Of a DNA stretch of 64,000 bases, positions 52,975 to 62,792 are shown piece by piece (within the stretch, counting starts at the first letter, position 1; every line of letters starts with the position of its first letter). The notes under the pieces are model-generated. The model was not told where the DNA came from. It ran no database searches and saw nothing but the letters and a program-made list of their open reading frames with translations. Origin of the DNA: Neobacillus sp. Marseille-Q6967 (GTDB lineage: Bacteria > Bacillota > Bacilli > Bacillales > Cytobacillaceae); contig NZ_OX267715.1 of NCBI RefSeq assembly GCF_946151075.1, positions 620,001 through 684,000 of the forward strand. The letters are read 5' to 3'. The position numbers and the translations under genes are program-made.

Positions 52975-52988
52975 TGAAAGCGCTTATC
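52975..52988. promoter_or_regulatory. Possible CcpA cre site
   Basis: TGAAAGCGCTTATC matches the left and centre of the cre consensus (TGNAARCGNTWWCA) with mismatches in the last two positions. Would give carbon catabolite repression of the operon. Confidence 0.4.
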
Positions 52989-53104
52989 TGAAAATTTTAA
53001 AAATTACAACATTGTTTACTAAAATAATTTAAAAGGAAAGGGAGGATAGTCAAGTAGCTAAAGTATTGCCACATATAAGAGATATCTAAATTTGAGGAGG
53101 AGTA

Positions 53105-54193
53105 ATGATGAAAAAAAGAAAAGTGTCGTTAGCTCTATTAATTATTCTTATTCTGGGTATTATTTCTGCATGCAGCAGCCAAACGGGCAATTCGTCTGAA
53201 AAATCAGCTGGTGAGGGCGGAAAAACATTAGTATTTGCTGCCTACGGTGGAAGCTATGAAAAAAAGATGAAAGAGACACTTATTCCAAAGTTTGAAAAGG
53301 AATACGGTGTGAAAGTGAAGTATATTACCGGAAGTTCTGTTGATACACTGTCAAAACTTCAGGCACAAAAGGATAAGCCGCAAATCGATGTCGCTTTCAT
53401 GGATGATGGACCGCAGGCTCAGGCAAAAGCTTTTGGTTTACTTGCACCATTAGATGAGAGTATTGTGACAAACCTGAAAGATGTCTATGATATTGCCAAA
53501 GATAAGGACAATATCGGAGTTGGTTTTGGGATTATTACGACGGGATTAGCTTATAACAAAGATACCTTTAAACAAAATGGCTGGGAGCCGGTTAAATCCT
53601 GGAATGACTTAGCAGATCCTAAGTTTAAGGATAAATTAGTTTTGCCATCCATTGCCAATACGTACGGAGTGCATATGCTTCTCATGTCAGCTATAGCAAA
53701 CGGCGGAAGCGCGCAGGATATTGAACCTGGATTTGAAAAAATGAAGGAAATTGCTAAAAACGCAGTGACATTTGATAAAACCGCTGATGTTTCTAACTAC
53801 TTCTTACAAGGTCAAACAGTTGCAAGTGCGTGGGGAAGCAGCCGCGTGTACACCCTGCAAGATACAGGATTCCCAATTGAGTATGTGATACCAGAGGAAG
53901 GTGCCCCTGCACTTATGGCAACGGTTAGTGTGGTAAAAGGCGCTCCAAATGAAGAGCTGGCCCAAAAGTTTGTTAATTTTATTTTAAGTGAAGATACCCA
54001 AGTGGAATTTGCAAACGCCTTATTTGACGGTCCTGTCAATAAAAACGTGAAACTTGATGGGGATATTACCGAGAAGATCGTTTACGGTGAAGATGAAATT
54101 GCAAAGCTTGTTAAAGTAGATTGGGAGTATATCAATACAAAGAGAGCTGAATGGACAGAAAGAGCAAATAAAGAAATTGAAGTGACCCACTAA
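53105..54193 (+). CDS. Substrate-binding lipoprotein, PotD/spermidine-putrescine type
   Basis: 362 residues. Lipoprotein signal with lipobox GIISAC (Cys 23), then a type II periplasmic-binding fold: LVFAAYGGSYEKKMKETLIP, YGVKVKYITGSSVDTLSKL, GFGIITTGLAYNKDTFK. The YGG-Y-x-x and FEKEYGVKV patterns are those of the ABC group that imports polyamines, opines and related amines. GAGGAGGAG precedes the ATG pair. First gene of the uptake-oxidation operon. Ligand not deducible from sequence. Confidence 0.9.
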   Translation: MMKKRKVSLALLIILILGIISACSSQTGNSSEKSAGEGGKTLVFAAYGGSYEKKMKETLIPKFEKEYGVKVKYITGSSVDTLSKLQAQKDKPQIDVAFMDDGPQAQAKAFGLLAPLDESIVTNLKDVYDIAKDKDNIGVGFGIITTGLAYNKDTFKQNGWEPVKSWNDLADPKFKDKLVLPSIANTYGVHMLLMSAIANGGSAQDIEPGFEKMKEIAKNAVTFDKTADVSNYFLQGQTVASAWGSSRVYTLQDTGFPIEYVIPEEGAPALMATVSVVKGAPNEELAQKFVNFILSEDTQVEFANALFDGPVNKNVKLDGDITEKIVYGEDEIAKLVKVDWEYINTKRAEWTERANKEIEVTH

Positions 54194-54205
54194 TGAAGGG
54201 GTGAA

Positions 54206-55267
54206 ATGATGAGTTATTTATGCCTTGAAAACGTAGTAAAAACCTTTAATAAAACAGAAGTTGTGAAAAAGATGAACCTTGAAATCAAGCAGGGAGAGCT
54301 TGTTTCTTTCCTTGGGCCATCAGGCTGCGGAAAAACAACTACCTTAAATATGATTGCTGGGTTTCTAGATGTAGATGGCGGAAGAATCGTGGTGGATGGA
54401 AAGCCTGTTCACCTGCTTCCTCCTAATAAAAGAGAAATGGGCATGGTTTTTCAAAACTATGCTCTCTTTCCCCACATGACCGTATTTGATAATGTTGCCT
54501 ATGGTTTAAAGCTTCGCAAGGTTAGTAAAAGCGAGATTCATACCCGTGTTACAGAAGCGCTTGAGATGGTTCGGCTGGCAGGCTATGAAAAACGCTATCC
54601 AAAGGAGCTGTCCGGCGGTCAGCAGCAGCGTGTTTCACTAGCAAGAGCACTCGTGATCAAGCCGAAAGTTTTGCTTCTTGATGAACCATTAAGCAATCTG
54701 GATGCCAAACTCCGTCAAGAAATGCGTGAAGAAATCGTGGAAATTCAAAAAAAGGTTGGGATTACCACCATTTTTGTAACCCACGATCAGGAAGAGGCAC
54801 TTGCGATTTCAGACAGAATAGCGGTTATGTATGAAGGCAGAATTGAACAGGTCGATACTCCAGTGGCCATTTACAACCACCCTCAGACTGATTTCGTCTC
54901 TAGGTTTATTGGCGAAGTGAACCAGATTCAAGGTCAGGTGCTCGAGGCACTAAGTGATAATCAATGTTTAGTGTCTTTGGATGGCTATGAGCAGGTTCTA
55001 TCGGTTCACCAGCCGAAGGATTCTGTGATTGACTTTTATATTAGGCCTGAAAAAATACAAATTTCGATAGAAAATAGTGATGGTCTTCAGGTTAGGGTGG
55101 AAAGGAAAATGTTTTTGGGTGCGAAAACCCGGTACATTTTAGTAAACAAGGAGAAACATTTCATTGCTGATATTTCCAATGTTGCGTTAAATCCTGATCT
55201 GGTTAAAGAGGGGAAACATGTATGTATTAAATGGAATCCAGAGGATTTATTAGCTACCAAAAAGTGA
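54206..55267 (+). CDS. ABC transporter ATPase, PotA type
   Basis: 353 residues. Walker A GPSGCGKTT, Q-loop VFQNYALFPHMT, signature LSGGQQQRVSLARAL, Walker B VLLLDEPLSNLDAKLR, H-loop FVTHDQ, and a C-terminal TOBE regulatory domain. Typical polyamine/iron-type importer ATPase. Thirteen nt after the binding protein gene; energises the permeases that follow. Confidence 0.93.
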   Translation: MMSYLCLENVVKTFNKTEVVKKMNLEIKQGELVSFLGPSGCGKTTTLNMIAGFLDVDGGRIVVDGKPVHLLPPNKREMGMVFQNYALFPHMTVFDNVAYGLKLRKVSKSEIHTRVTEALEMVRLAGYEKRYPKELSGGQQQRVSLARALVIKPKVLLLDEPLSNLDAKLRQEMREEIVEIQKKVGITTIFVTHDQEEALAISDRIAVMYEGRIEQVDTPVAIYNHPQTDFVSRFIGEVNQIQGQVLEALSDNQCLVSLDGYEQVLSVHQPKDSVIDFYIRPEKIQISIENSDGLQVRVERKMFLGAKTRYILVNKEKHFIADISNVALNPDLVKEGKHVCIKWNPEDLLATKK

Positions 55268-55281
55268 GGTGACTCTATCCG

Positions 55282-56202
55282 ATGCAGGCTGAAACAGCAT
55301 ATAAGGAACAGGAACTGCTATTCAGGGAGAAAAAAAAGAATTTAACGAAAAAAAAGCTTGATTATATGCTTTTATTACTTCCGACGCTCGGTATTTTTAT
55401 TTTCTTCTTTTTGCTTCCGTTGTTCTTCCTTTTTATCACAAGCTTTAAGACTTTTGACGCATCAAGCGGGATTGGCAATGACTGGACGCTACAGAATTAT
55501 ATTAAATTTATTACAGATAAATTCTATCTTGGGGTTGTGTGGCGGACGGTCAAAATTGCGCTGATTACTACTCTGGCTGCGATTGTTATTTCGTTCCCAG
55601 TAGCCTATCAAATTACAAAAGCAAAGGGAAGGATTAAGAATTATTTAACCCTTTTAGTTCTGTCACCCCTGTTAATCAGCATGGTAATCCGTTGTTATGG
55701 CTGGGTCATTTTGTTATCCAATAATGGAGTGGTCAATAATACGTTAATGAATTTTGGGTTGATTGATAAACCATTAACCTTGCTCTATACGGAGTTTAGC
55801 GTGGTCATAGGAATGGTGCACGTGTTATTTCCTTATATGGTGTTAAGTATTATGGGTTCGCTTGAAAGAATCGACCCTTCTGTGATCCGAGCTTCACAAA
55901 ATTTAGGTGCCAGCTCGATTCGAACCTTCTTTTCCGTCATCTTGCCTTTAACGCTGCCTGGAATATTTGCTGGTTCCGTTATGGTTTTTAGTTTAGGCGT
56001 GAGTTCCTTTGTCACACCTGCGATTCTAGGGGGGCCACAGGTAAAAGTGATGTCATTCCTTACATATGAACAGGTTGGTATCATGCTGAATTGGCCTTAT
56101 GGGTCGGCTATTGGGTTCCTATTAATCTTTATTGCCACTATTACCATCATTATTTATAGCAAATTGCTAACTAGTTCCAAAAAAGGGGTGGCCATTCAAT
56201 GA
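55282..56202 (+). CDS. ABC transporter permease, PotB type
   Basis: 306 residues, six membrane segments after a charged N-terminus. The ATPase-coupling EAA-like loop is ASQNLGASSIRTFFSVILPL. Its stop overlaps the next start (ATGA), so the two permeases are translationally coupled and form the heterodimeric channel. Confidence 0.9.
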   Translation: MQAETAYKEQELLFREKKKNLTKKKLDYMLLLLPTLGIFIFFFLLPLFFLFITSFKTFDASSGIGNDWTLQNYIKFITDKFYLGVVWRTVKIALITTLAAIVISFPVAYQITKAKGRIKNYLTLLVLSPLLISMVIRCYGWVILLSNNGVVNNTLMNFGLIDKPLTLLYTEFSVVIGMVHVLFPYMVLSIMGSLERIDPSVIRASQNLGASSIRTFFSVILPLTLPGIFAGSVMVFSLGVSSFVTPAILGGPQVKVMSFLTYEQVGIMLNWPYGSAIGFLLIFIATITIIIYSKLLTSSKKGVAIQ

Positions 56203-57002
56203 GGAAGGCATTACCAAAATTCGGATTAAATTTCTTTTGTCTGATCGTCTACATCTTTTTGGCTGCCCCGATTGTCGTTGTTTTATTGTCTTCCCTGACA
56301 ACCACTGAGTTTATCGTGTTTCCTCCCAAAGGGATCACGTTCAGGTGGTATGTCGAATTAATCAATCATCCAGAATTTATGCAGTCCTTTATGCTCAGTA
56401 TTAGCGTTGCATTTGGTACGGCAATCATTTCAACGATTATCGGAACGATGGCTTCTATTGCTGTTGTCAGATATCAATTTAGAGGGAAAACAGCCATCAT
56501 GCAATTAGTTGGTTCACCTCTCTTAATCCCCTCGGTTGTATTTGGGGTGGCTCTTTTGCAGTTTTATTCCTGGATTGGTTTGGCCGCGAGCCCGGCAGCT
56601 TTAATTATTGGTCATATAATCTTAACCATCCCCTTTGTCATGCGCCTGGTTGTTGCCAGTTTAGTAGGCTTCGACCGCACGATCGAGCAAGCGGCTATGA
56701 ATCTAGGGGCGGGAAGCCTCAGGGTATTTTTTCAAATTACACTTCCAATCATTAAATCGGGTGTGATTGCAGGAGCTATTTTTTCCTTCATTACCTCTTT
56801 CGACGACTTAACCGTTGCCCTATTTATTGTCAGTACCGATGTGGTGACGCTGCCAGTGCGGATTTATACCTATATGCAATATCAGTATGATCCTATCATC
56901 ACCTCTGTTTCTAGTATCATGATTCTTTTAACAGTCGTATTAATGGTCGTTATCGAAAGAGTATTAGGCGTAGGAAAAGTATTTGAGTCGAAAAATTCAT
57001 AA
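56199..57002 (+). CDS. ABC transporter permease, PotC type
   Basis: 267 residues, six membrane segments; EAA loop AAMNLGAGSLRVFFQITLPI. The N-terminal pattern VVLLSSLTTTEFIVFPPKGI is typical for PotC-like subunits. Second half of the channel. Confidence 0.9.
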   Translation: MRKALPKFGLNFFCLIVYIFLAAPIVVVLLSSLTTTEFIVFPPKGITFRWYVELINHPEFMQSFMLSISVAFGTAIISTIIGTMASIAVVRYQFRGKTAIMQLVGSPLLIPSVVFGVALLQFYSWIGLAASPAALIIGHIILTIPFVMRLVVASLVGFDRTIEQAAMNLGAGSLRVFFQITLPIIKSGVIAGAIFSFITSFDDLTVALFIVSTDVVTLPVRIYTYMQYQYDPIITSVSSIMILLTVVLMVVIERVLGVGKVFESKNS

Positions 57003-57014
57003 GAAGGTGTTTTT

Positions 57015-57338
57015 ATGCACATTAAACATCATCCCGTATTAGGGGAACAGCTTCAAAAACAAGTAAAAATCTTCTTTAAAGATGAACCGCTTGCGGCCTA
57101 TGAACACCAATCCGTGGCTGCAGCCTTGATGGCCAATGATATAAAAAAATTAGGTTTGAGCAGGAATTTAATTCAGCCAAGAGGCTTGTTTTGCTCGCGG
57201 GGCAGATGCTGCAGCTGCTATATGACGGTAAATGGGGAGGATCATGTACGAACGTGCATGACGAAGGTCGAAGAAGGCATGAAGATTTATCCGAATGATG
57301 GAGATCCAGAAGTAAGGAGTGAATGCCGTGGAGACTGA
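57015..57338 (+). CDS. [2Fe-2S] ferredoxin-like subunit of an opine/glycine-oxidase-type complex
   Basis: 107 residues. The plant-type [2Fe-2S] cysteine cluster reads CSRGRCCSC with a fourth Cys in RTCMT, in a domain beginning FFKDEPLAAYEHQSVAAAL. Small subunits of this kind (HcnA-, OoxA-associated, hydroxyproline dehydrogenase type) transfer electrons in multisubunit flavoprotein oxidases. Twelve nt after the permease; its end overlaps the next start. Confidence 0.88.
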   Translation: MHIKHHPVLGEQLQKQVKIFFKDEPLAAYEHQSVAAALMANDIKKLGLSRNLIQPRGLFCSRGRCCSCYMTVNGEDHVRTCMTKVEEGMKIYPNDGDPEVRSECRGD

Positions 57339-58416
57339 TGTTCTTATTATTGGTGCTGGTCCCTCAGGTCTTACAGCTGCTTTGGAAACAGCATCAAGAG
57401 GTTTAGATGTAACCATAGTAGAAGAATCTTTCTCTATGGGCGGACAATTAATTCAACAGACCCAGCTCATTCAATCGCTTCCTTCGTCCTATCAGCCTAT
57501 GCGCGGGTTTGAGCTGGCTGGTCTTTTAACCAAACAAGTAGAGGACTACTCGATTCGTTGTTTGCTAGGTCATCGTGTGATTGGCTTTTACAAGGATGGA
57601 AGTGTGGGTATTTCCGATGAGGTCAATGTATTTCCTCTTAAAGCGAAAAAAATAATCGTGGCTACGGGTGCGGCTGAAAATGCCCTTGCCTTTCCGAAAT
57701 GGACGCTACCGGGAGTCATGACAATTGGTGCAGTCCAAACCTTAATAAATCGGGATTTTGTCCTCCCTGGTAAAGATGCCGTTATTTTAGGATCCAGTGA
57801 CTTTGCAATGGATGTTGCGCTCCAGCTTTCTGAGCTAGGTGTACAGATACAGGGGATCATTGAAAAAAATCCAAGCTTAACGGCACGGGATGCAGAAAAA
57901 GGGGAAGAGGTTCGAAATAAAGGTATTCCAGTTTATGTCAATTCCTCCATCAAGGAAACCAGGGGAATTGGTAAGGTAGAGGAAATTGATATCGAGCACG
58001 GAGAACAGATTCTTACCGTAAGTGTTGATGTCGTATGTGTAGATGGCGGCCGGTCGCCTATTCTAGATGTTTTTTACCAGCTTGGCTGTTCATTCAGTTA
58101 TCAAAAAGAACTAGGAGGCTGGATCCCGCAATACAACAAATCTTTACAAACAGACCGGGAAGATGTTTATTTAGCAGGGAACGCTGCCGGGGTAAGTTCT
58201 CAGGGAGTTTTACTAACAACAGGTATGATAGCCGGGGTTAATGTTTCTGAATCCTTGGGAGCTATCAGTAAGCAAGAGGCCGATATCGAGACCATGTCTC
58301 TATGGAGAGAACTCGAAATTCTGGAGACGAAGCTTTATCCAGATGCATGGAAAGCAAGAATGCAGCATGTTGAAAACTTTGAACATCCCGTCCTTAAGGA
58401 CCAATTTATCTCTTAG
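57328..58416 (+). CDS. FAD/NAD-binding oxidoreductase, opine-oxidase A / HcnB-like subunit
   Basis: 362 residues from GTG 57328 (AAGGAG 8 nt upstream; GTG 57319 overlaps it). FAD-binding GAGPSGLTAALETASRG, second GxGxxG-like ILGSSDFAMDVALQL, VCVDGGRSP and the final YLAGNAAGVSSQG flavin motif. It corresponds to the first two thirds of HcnB/OoxA-type subunits; the [2Fe-2S] BFD domain usually fused at the C-terminus is encoded separately by the next gene. Confidence 0.88.
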   Translation: METDVLIIGAGPSGLTAALETASRGLDVTIVEESFSMGGQLIQQTQLIQSLPSSYQPMRGFELAGLLTKQVEDYSIRCLLGHRVIGFYKDGSVGISDEVNVFPLKAKKIIVATGAAENALAFPKWTLPGVMTIGAVQTLINRDFVLPGKDAVILGSSDFAMDVALQLSELGVQIQGIIEKNPSLTARDAEKGEEVRNKGIPVYVNSSIKETRGIGKVEEIDIEHGEQILTVSVDVVCVDGGRSPILDVFYQLGCSFSYQKELGGWIPQYNKSLQTDREDVYLAGNAAGVSSQGVLLTTGMIAGVNVSESLGAISKQEADIETMSLWRELEILETKLYPDAWKARMQHVENFEHPVLKDQFIS

Positions 58417-58450
58417 TTTGAAAAGATTAAGAGACTAGAAGGTGAATAAA

Positions 58451-58780
58451 TTGGATAAAACCACGATTATTTGTCGATGTGAAGAAATCAGTTACGAAGA
58501 AATCGAGGAAGTTATTTCGAATGGCGCCAAGAGATTTGATGATATTAAAAGAATGACACGCTGCGGCATGGGACCATGCCAGTCAAAAATATGCAATAGC
58601 CTGGTGGCCACTATAATTCATGAGAAAACAGCCATACCTTTTCATGAGATTCCACTGCCGCGTATGAGGATGCCGATAAGTCCAATTAAGCTTGAAACAC
58701 TAGCAACGAATAGTACCTCATTTTCCTCGGTGAAATCTGTTTTAGATGAGGTGGAGCTAGAGGATGGGAAGGTGAGATAA
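58451..58780 (+). CDS. BFD-like [2Fe-2S] protein, split-off domain of the A subunit
   Basis: About 109 residues. IICRCEEIS (C-x-C) and CGMGPCQSKIC (C-x4-C-x4-C) give the bacterioferritin-associated-ferredoxin-type cluster site; HcnB/OoxA proteins carry this domain at the C-terminus. TTG 58451 has AGAAGGTG 7 nt upstream. The tail after residue 60 (IPLPRMRMPISPIKL) is the linker type seen in fused proteins. Stop and next start are adjacent. Confidence 0.85.
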   Translation: MDKTTIICRCEEISYEEIEEVISNGAKRFDDIKRMTRCGMGPCQSKICNSLVATIIHEKTAIPFHEIPLPRMRMPISPIKLETLATNSTSFSSVKSVLDEVELEDGKVR

Positions 58781-59866
58781 ATGGAAACTAGTTATGAAAC
58801 GATCATTATCGGGGGAGGGGTCGTCGGAAGCAGCATCGCTTATCACCTTTCGGAACGAAAAAAGGAAGGAATTCTGGTACTGGATCAAAAATTCCCTCTG
58901 TCGGGAACTTCAGGTTCCACACAAGCGTGGGTATGGGTTCATAATAAAACACCGTCTTGGTATGCAGAGTTTAATATGTACAGTGCCGAACTTTATCCTT
59001 ATTTATCAAAAAAAATTGGGGATGTAGAATATAAACGGACTGGCGGACTTTCCCCATTTTTTAATGAAGCCGATCGCGAAAAAGCGTTACGGCTTGCGGA
59101 GGCCTACAAAAAAGTTGGCATCAAAATTAAGGTTTTATCCCGTGAGGAGGCCTTAGAAAAGGAACCATCGCTCAATCCAGAGGTTGCAGGCGCTACGTAT
59201 AGTTCCATTGATGGCAACGTAAATCCTTTTCGGTTAGTCGATATGTATATGAGGGCGGCCAAGAAAAATGGAGTTCAATACTCTACTTATAATAAAGTAA
59301 CGGAAATTCAAAAGCTTCCTGGGAGATTCATTCTTGTCTCACGAAAGGGAACGTTCGTTTGTAAGAATCTTATTCTTGCTGGCGGCACCTGGTCAAGAGA
59401 ATTAGGAAAATTAGTAGATATCAACATTCCGGTCAACCAGTTAAGAGGGCAGATTCTTGTTACCGAACCCCTAAAACCATTTTTACATTATACCATCAGC
59501 GGGTTAAGACAGGCCTTTAATGGCGAGGTATTAATCGGTTATTCAATGGAAGAAGAAGGATTTAATAGAGCAACCACATTAGATGTCATTCAAGAAACGG
59601 CTAATATGGCTGTTCACTATGTTCCGCAATTAAAAAAAGCAAAGGTTGTTCGCGCTTTTTCAGGAATTCGAGCCATGCCGGAAGATGGATTTCCCATTCT
59701 GGGGAATATCCCGGGTATTGAAAACCTTTATGTGGCAGCTACGCATAGCGGCGTAACTCTATCGCCGCTAATAGGGACTCTTATGACTGAGTTAATTCTG
59801 GATGGGGAAACTTCAATCCCAATTGATCGCTATTCCATCAGCAGGTTTGATTTGGCCATTAGATAA
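58781..59866 (+). CDS. FAD-dependent amine/amino-acid oxidase, opine-oxidase B / HcnC-like subunit
   Basis: 361 residues, DAO fold. IIIGGGVVGSSIAYHLSER is the FAD site; NLILAGGTWSRELGKL, RGQILVTEP and IRAMPEDGFPILGNIPGIEN with VAATHSGVTLSPLIG follow the glycine oxidase/sarcosine oxidase beta pattern. This is the catalytic subunit that oxidises the C-N bond of a secondary amine or amino acid, passing electrons through the two [2Fe-2S] subunits. Substrate unknown; proline, glycine or an N-carboxyalkyl amino acid are candidates. Confidence 0.88.
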   Translation: METSYETIIIGGGVVGSSIAYHLSERKKEGILVLDQKFPLSGTSGSTQAWVWVHNKTPSWYAEFNMYSAELYPYLSKKIGDVEYKRTGGLSPFFNEADREKALRLAEAYKKVGIKIKVLSREEALEKEPSLNPEVAGATYSSIDGNVNPFRLVDMYMRAAKKNGVQYSTYNKVTEIQKLPGRFILVSRKGTFVCKNLILAGGTWSRELGKLVDINIPVNQLRGQILVTEPLKPFLHYTISGLRQAFNGEVLIGYSMEEEGFNRATTLDVIQETANMAVHYVPQLKKAKVVRAFSGIRAMPEDGFPILGNIPGIENLYVAATHSGVTLSPLIGTLMTELILDGETSIPIDRYSISRFDLAIR

Positions 59867-59923
59867 ATTAGTGTCATAATTTATATAGTAAAAATTTATC
59901 AAACCCTTACAGGAGAGATTTGT

Positions 59924-60259
59924 ATGCCACATTTAATCATTAGAGGAGTTTCAGTGGATCAGGTAAAAACAGTTAGTACTTCATTAGTACAAGATTTGGC
60001 GGATTTATGTGCATGTGGAACGGACAATTTCACCTTAGAGATTGTCCATTCTACCTATGTATTTGATGGCAATGAAGTGCCGGGTTACCCATTAATTGAA
60101 GTAAAATGGTTCAATCGCGGTCAGGAAATTCAAGATCAATTTGCAAGCATTGTAACCAAACATATTCAAGCACTCGAATTTCCAGAAGTAGAAGTCGCTT
60201 TCAGCACATTTCAGGAGTCCGCTTATTATCTGAACGGAAAGAGTTTTGCCTCATCGTGA
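59924..60259 (+). CDS. DUF1904 protein (tautomerase-like)
   Basis: 111 residues. It starts M-P-H-L-I-I-R-G-V, so Pro becomes the N-terminal residue after Met removal, as in the 4-oxalocrotonate tautomerase superfamily to which DUF1904 belongs. A helix with LVQDLADLCACG and an EVKWFNRGQEIQDQ strand-helix follow. Could tautomerise an imine/enamine product of the preceding oxidase. Followed by a terminator, so probably the end of the operon. Confidence 0.75.
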   Translation: MPHLIIRGVSVDQVKTVSTSLVQDLADLCACGTDNFTLEIVHSTYVFDGNEVPGYPLIEVKWFNRGQEIQDQFASIVTKHIQALEFPEVEVAFSTFQESAYYLNGKSFASS

Positions 60260-60296
60260 CATAAAAGATTTTTATTTATTAGAAATAACTTTTAGT

Positions 60297-60346
60297 AAAA
60301 AAATGGCGTTCCTAAACTACTATCAGTTTGGGCACGCCATTTTTAT
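60297..60346 (+). terminator. Terminator of the oxidase operon
   Basis: ATGGCGT / ACGCCAT outer stem with inner TAAACT / AGTTT, then TTTTTA. Confidence 0.8.
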
Positions 60347-60488
60347 AAAATGATTGAAACCAATTGGATAATCATGCTATTTTTTTAAAACAAATTAAGA
60401 AACAGTGTTTCGGAATAACAAACAACTAGGTTGGAACATAATTTCCAAGATTACTATTTTTTAAAGAAATCAATGGAGGAAACCTACG

Positions 60489-62669
60489 ATGACAAAGTAT
60501 GTACAAAAAGGAAAAATTCAAGTGGCTCAGGAACTCTATAAATTTATTAATTCGGAGGCTCTTCCAGGAAGCGGAGTGGATGCTGATCAATTTTGGTCCG
60601 GTTTTGAAGTGTTAATCAGCGATTTAACACCTAAAAACAAGGAATTGCTGGCGGTTCGTGATGATATGCAAAACAAACTTAATACATGGTATCGCAAAAA
60701 CAGCGAAGACTTTGACTTCGAATCTTATTATTCATTTTTAACGGAAATTGGCTATCTTGAACCGGAAGTAGAAGATTTTGAGATTACGACTGCAAATGTC
60801 GATGTCGAAATTACCTTACAAGCCGGCCCACAGTTAGTTGTCCCAGTCAATAATGCCCGCTACGCCATAAATGCAGCTAACGCCCGTTGGGGAAGCCTGT
60901 ATGATGCCCTATACGGAACAGATGCCATCAGTGAAGAAGAGGGTGCGAGTCGTGAGGGCGGTTACAATCCTGTCCGCGGTGCAAAGGTTATAGATTTTGC
61001 CAGGAATTTTCTTGAAAAGTCCGCTCCATTGAAAGATGCCACTCATAAGGACGCCGTTTCCTACACAGTAGCAGATGGGACACTAAAGGTGACATTAAAT
61101 AATGGTTCGACGACGGGGTTAATAGATGAAGCAAAGTTTGTCGGCTACCAGGGATCTCAGGAAGCCCCAACTGCCATTTTGTTAAAAAATAATGGACTTC
61201 ATTTTGACATACAAATCGATCGGAATCATCCGATTGGCAGAACGGATGAGGCTGGCGTAAAGGATATTATCGTTGAGTCTGCAATTACCACAATTATGGA
61301 CTGCGAAGACTCTGTAGCTGCGGTAGATGCTGAAGACAAAGTGCTGGTCTATCGAAATTGGTTAGGCCTCATGAAAGGAAACCTATCCGCTACTTTTGAA
61401 AAGGGCCAAAAAACAATGACACGGACGCTCAATCCGGACCGCAGCTACCTATCTGCTGCTGGAGAGAAAATTACGTTGAAAGGCCGTTCATTGCTTTTTG
61501 TCCGCAATGTAGGACATTTGATGACCAATAGTGCCATTCTGGATCAAAACGGTGAGGAAGTTTATGAAGGAATTTTGGATGCGGTGATTACAAGCCTTGC
61601 TGCCAAACATACTCTTTTAGGAAATGGGACATACCAAAACACGGAAAAGGGCTCTGTGTATATCGTAAAACCTAAAATGCATGGTTCAGAAGAGGTTGCT
61701 TTTGCCAATCAGCTTTTTGACCGCGTGGAAGAATTGCTTGAACTCGAGCGCAATACACTTAAAATCGGTGTCATGGATGAAGAACGCAGAACCAGTTTGA
61801 ACTTAAAGGCATCTATTAAACAGGTAAAAGAACGGATTGTTTTTATTAACACCGGGTTCCTTGACAGAACCGGTGATGAAATTCACTCTTCCATGGAAGC
61901 GGGTCCGATGATTCGAAAAAATGACATGAAATCTTCGAAATGGCTACAGGGTTATGAACAATCAAACGTGATTGCCGGACTTTCAAGCGGTTTTAAAGGC
62001 CGTGCACAGATCGGCAAAGGCATGTGGGCCATGCCGGACTTAATGGGGGAAATGCTAGAGCAAAAAATCGGTCATGTAAAAACCGGAGCCACTACAGCAT
62101 GGGTGCCATCTCCAACTGCTGCGGTATTGCACGCATTGCATTATCATGAAGTAGATGTTAGAGAGGTGCAGAACCAAATGCTCCAACTAACTGAAGATTT
62201 CCAAGAAGATATCTTACAATTCCCAGTAGTTAAAAAACCATCCTGGACTCCTGAGGAAATTCAGGAAGAGCTTAACAACAACTGTCAAACTCTTTTAGGC
62301 TATGTTGTCCGCTGGGTTGACCAGGGGGTTGGCTGCTCAAAAGTATTAGATATCAATAATTTAGGATTAATGGAAGACCGTGCTACATTACGAATTTCCA
62401 GCCAGCACTTGGCAAACTGGCTTCACCATGGTATTTGTACGAAAGAGCAAATTCTTGAAACATTGCAGCGCATGGCCAAAGTTGTAGATAAACAAAATGC
62501 AGGAGATCCTTTGTATCGGAACATGGCTCCGAACTATGACGAATCCGTTGCCTTCCAGGCCGCTTGCGACTTGATTTTTGAAGGCTATGATCAGCCAAAT
62601 GGCTACACGGAGCCGATTCTTCACCGAAGACGCATGGAAGCAAAGGCTAAGTTCACGGTAAAACAATAA
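60489..62669 (+). CDS. glcB: Malate synthase G
   Basis: 726 residues, the single-domain-rich G isoform (about 720 aa) rather than isoform A. Diagnostic segments: [38 protein letters not shown] (metal-binding Glu/Asp), [20 protein letters not shown] and [15 protein letters not shown]. It condenses glyoxylate and acetyl-CoA to malate. No isocitrate lyase gene is adjacent, so glyoxylate probably comes from another source, plausibly the oxidase operon upstream. GGAGGAAAC precedes the ATG. Confidence 0.95.
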   Translation: MTKYVQKGKIQVAQELYKFINSEALPGSGVDADQFWSGFEVLISDLTPKNKELLAVRDDMQNKLNTWYRKNSEDFDFESYYSFLTEIGYLEPEVEDFEITTANVDVEITLQAGPQLVVPVNNARYAINAANARWGSLYDALYGTDAISEEEGASREGGYNPVRGAKVIDFARNFLEKSAPLKDATHKDAVSYTVADGTLKVTLNNGSTTGLIDEAKFVGYQGSQEAPTAILLKNNGLHFDIQIDRNHPIGRTDEAGVKDIIVESAITTIMDCEDSVAAVDAEDKVLVYRNWLGLMKGNLSATFEKGQKTMTRTLNPDRSYLSAAGEKITLKGRSLLFVRNVGHLMTNSAILDQNGEEVYEGILDAVITSLAAKHTLLGNGTYQNTEKGSVYIVKPKMHGSEEVAFANQLFDRVEELLELERNTLKIGVMDEERRTSLNLKASIKQVKERIVFINTGFLDRTGDEIHSSMEAGPMIRKNDMKSSKWLQGYEQSNVIAGLSSGFKGRAQIGKGMWAMPDLMGEMLEQKIGHVKTGATTAWVPSPTAAVLHALHYHEVDVREVQNQMLQLTEDFQEDILQFPVVKKPSWTPEEIQEELNNNCQTLLGYVVRWVDQGVGCSKVLDINNLGLMEDRATLRISSQHLANWLHHGICTKEQILETLQRMAKVVDKQNAGDPLYRNMAPNYDESVAFQAACDLIFEGYDQPNGYTEPILHRRRMEAKAKFTVKQ

Positions 62670-62792
62670 TCGTTTTATCATAGTTAGGATCCAAGGCATT
62701 GTAGCCATTAATTTGCCGAGGCTGCTATCAAAACGGAAGTGGCTCGAAAGAAGATTGAACTTAAAATAGACTGTTTGAAAGGGAGTATCGCA

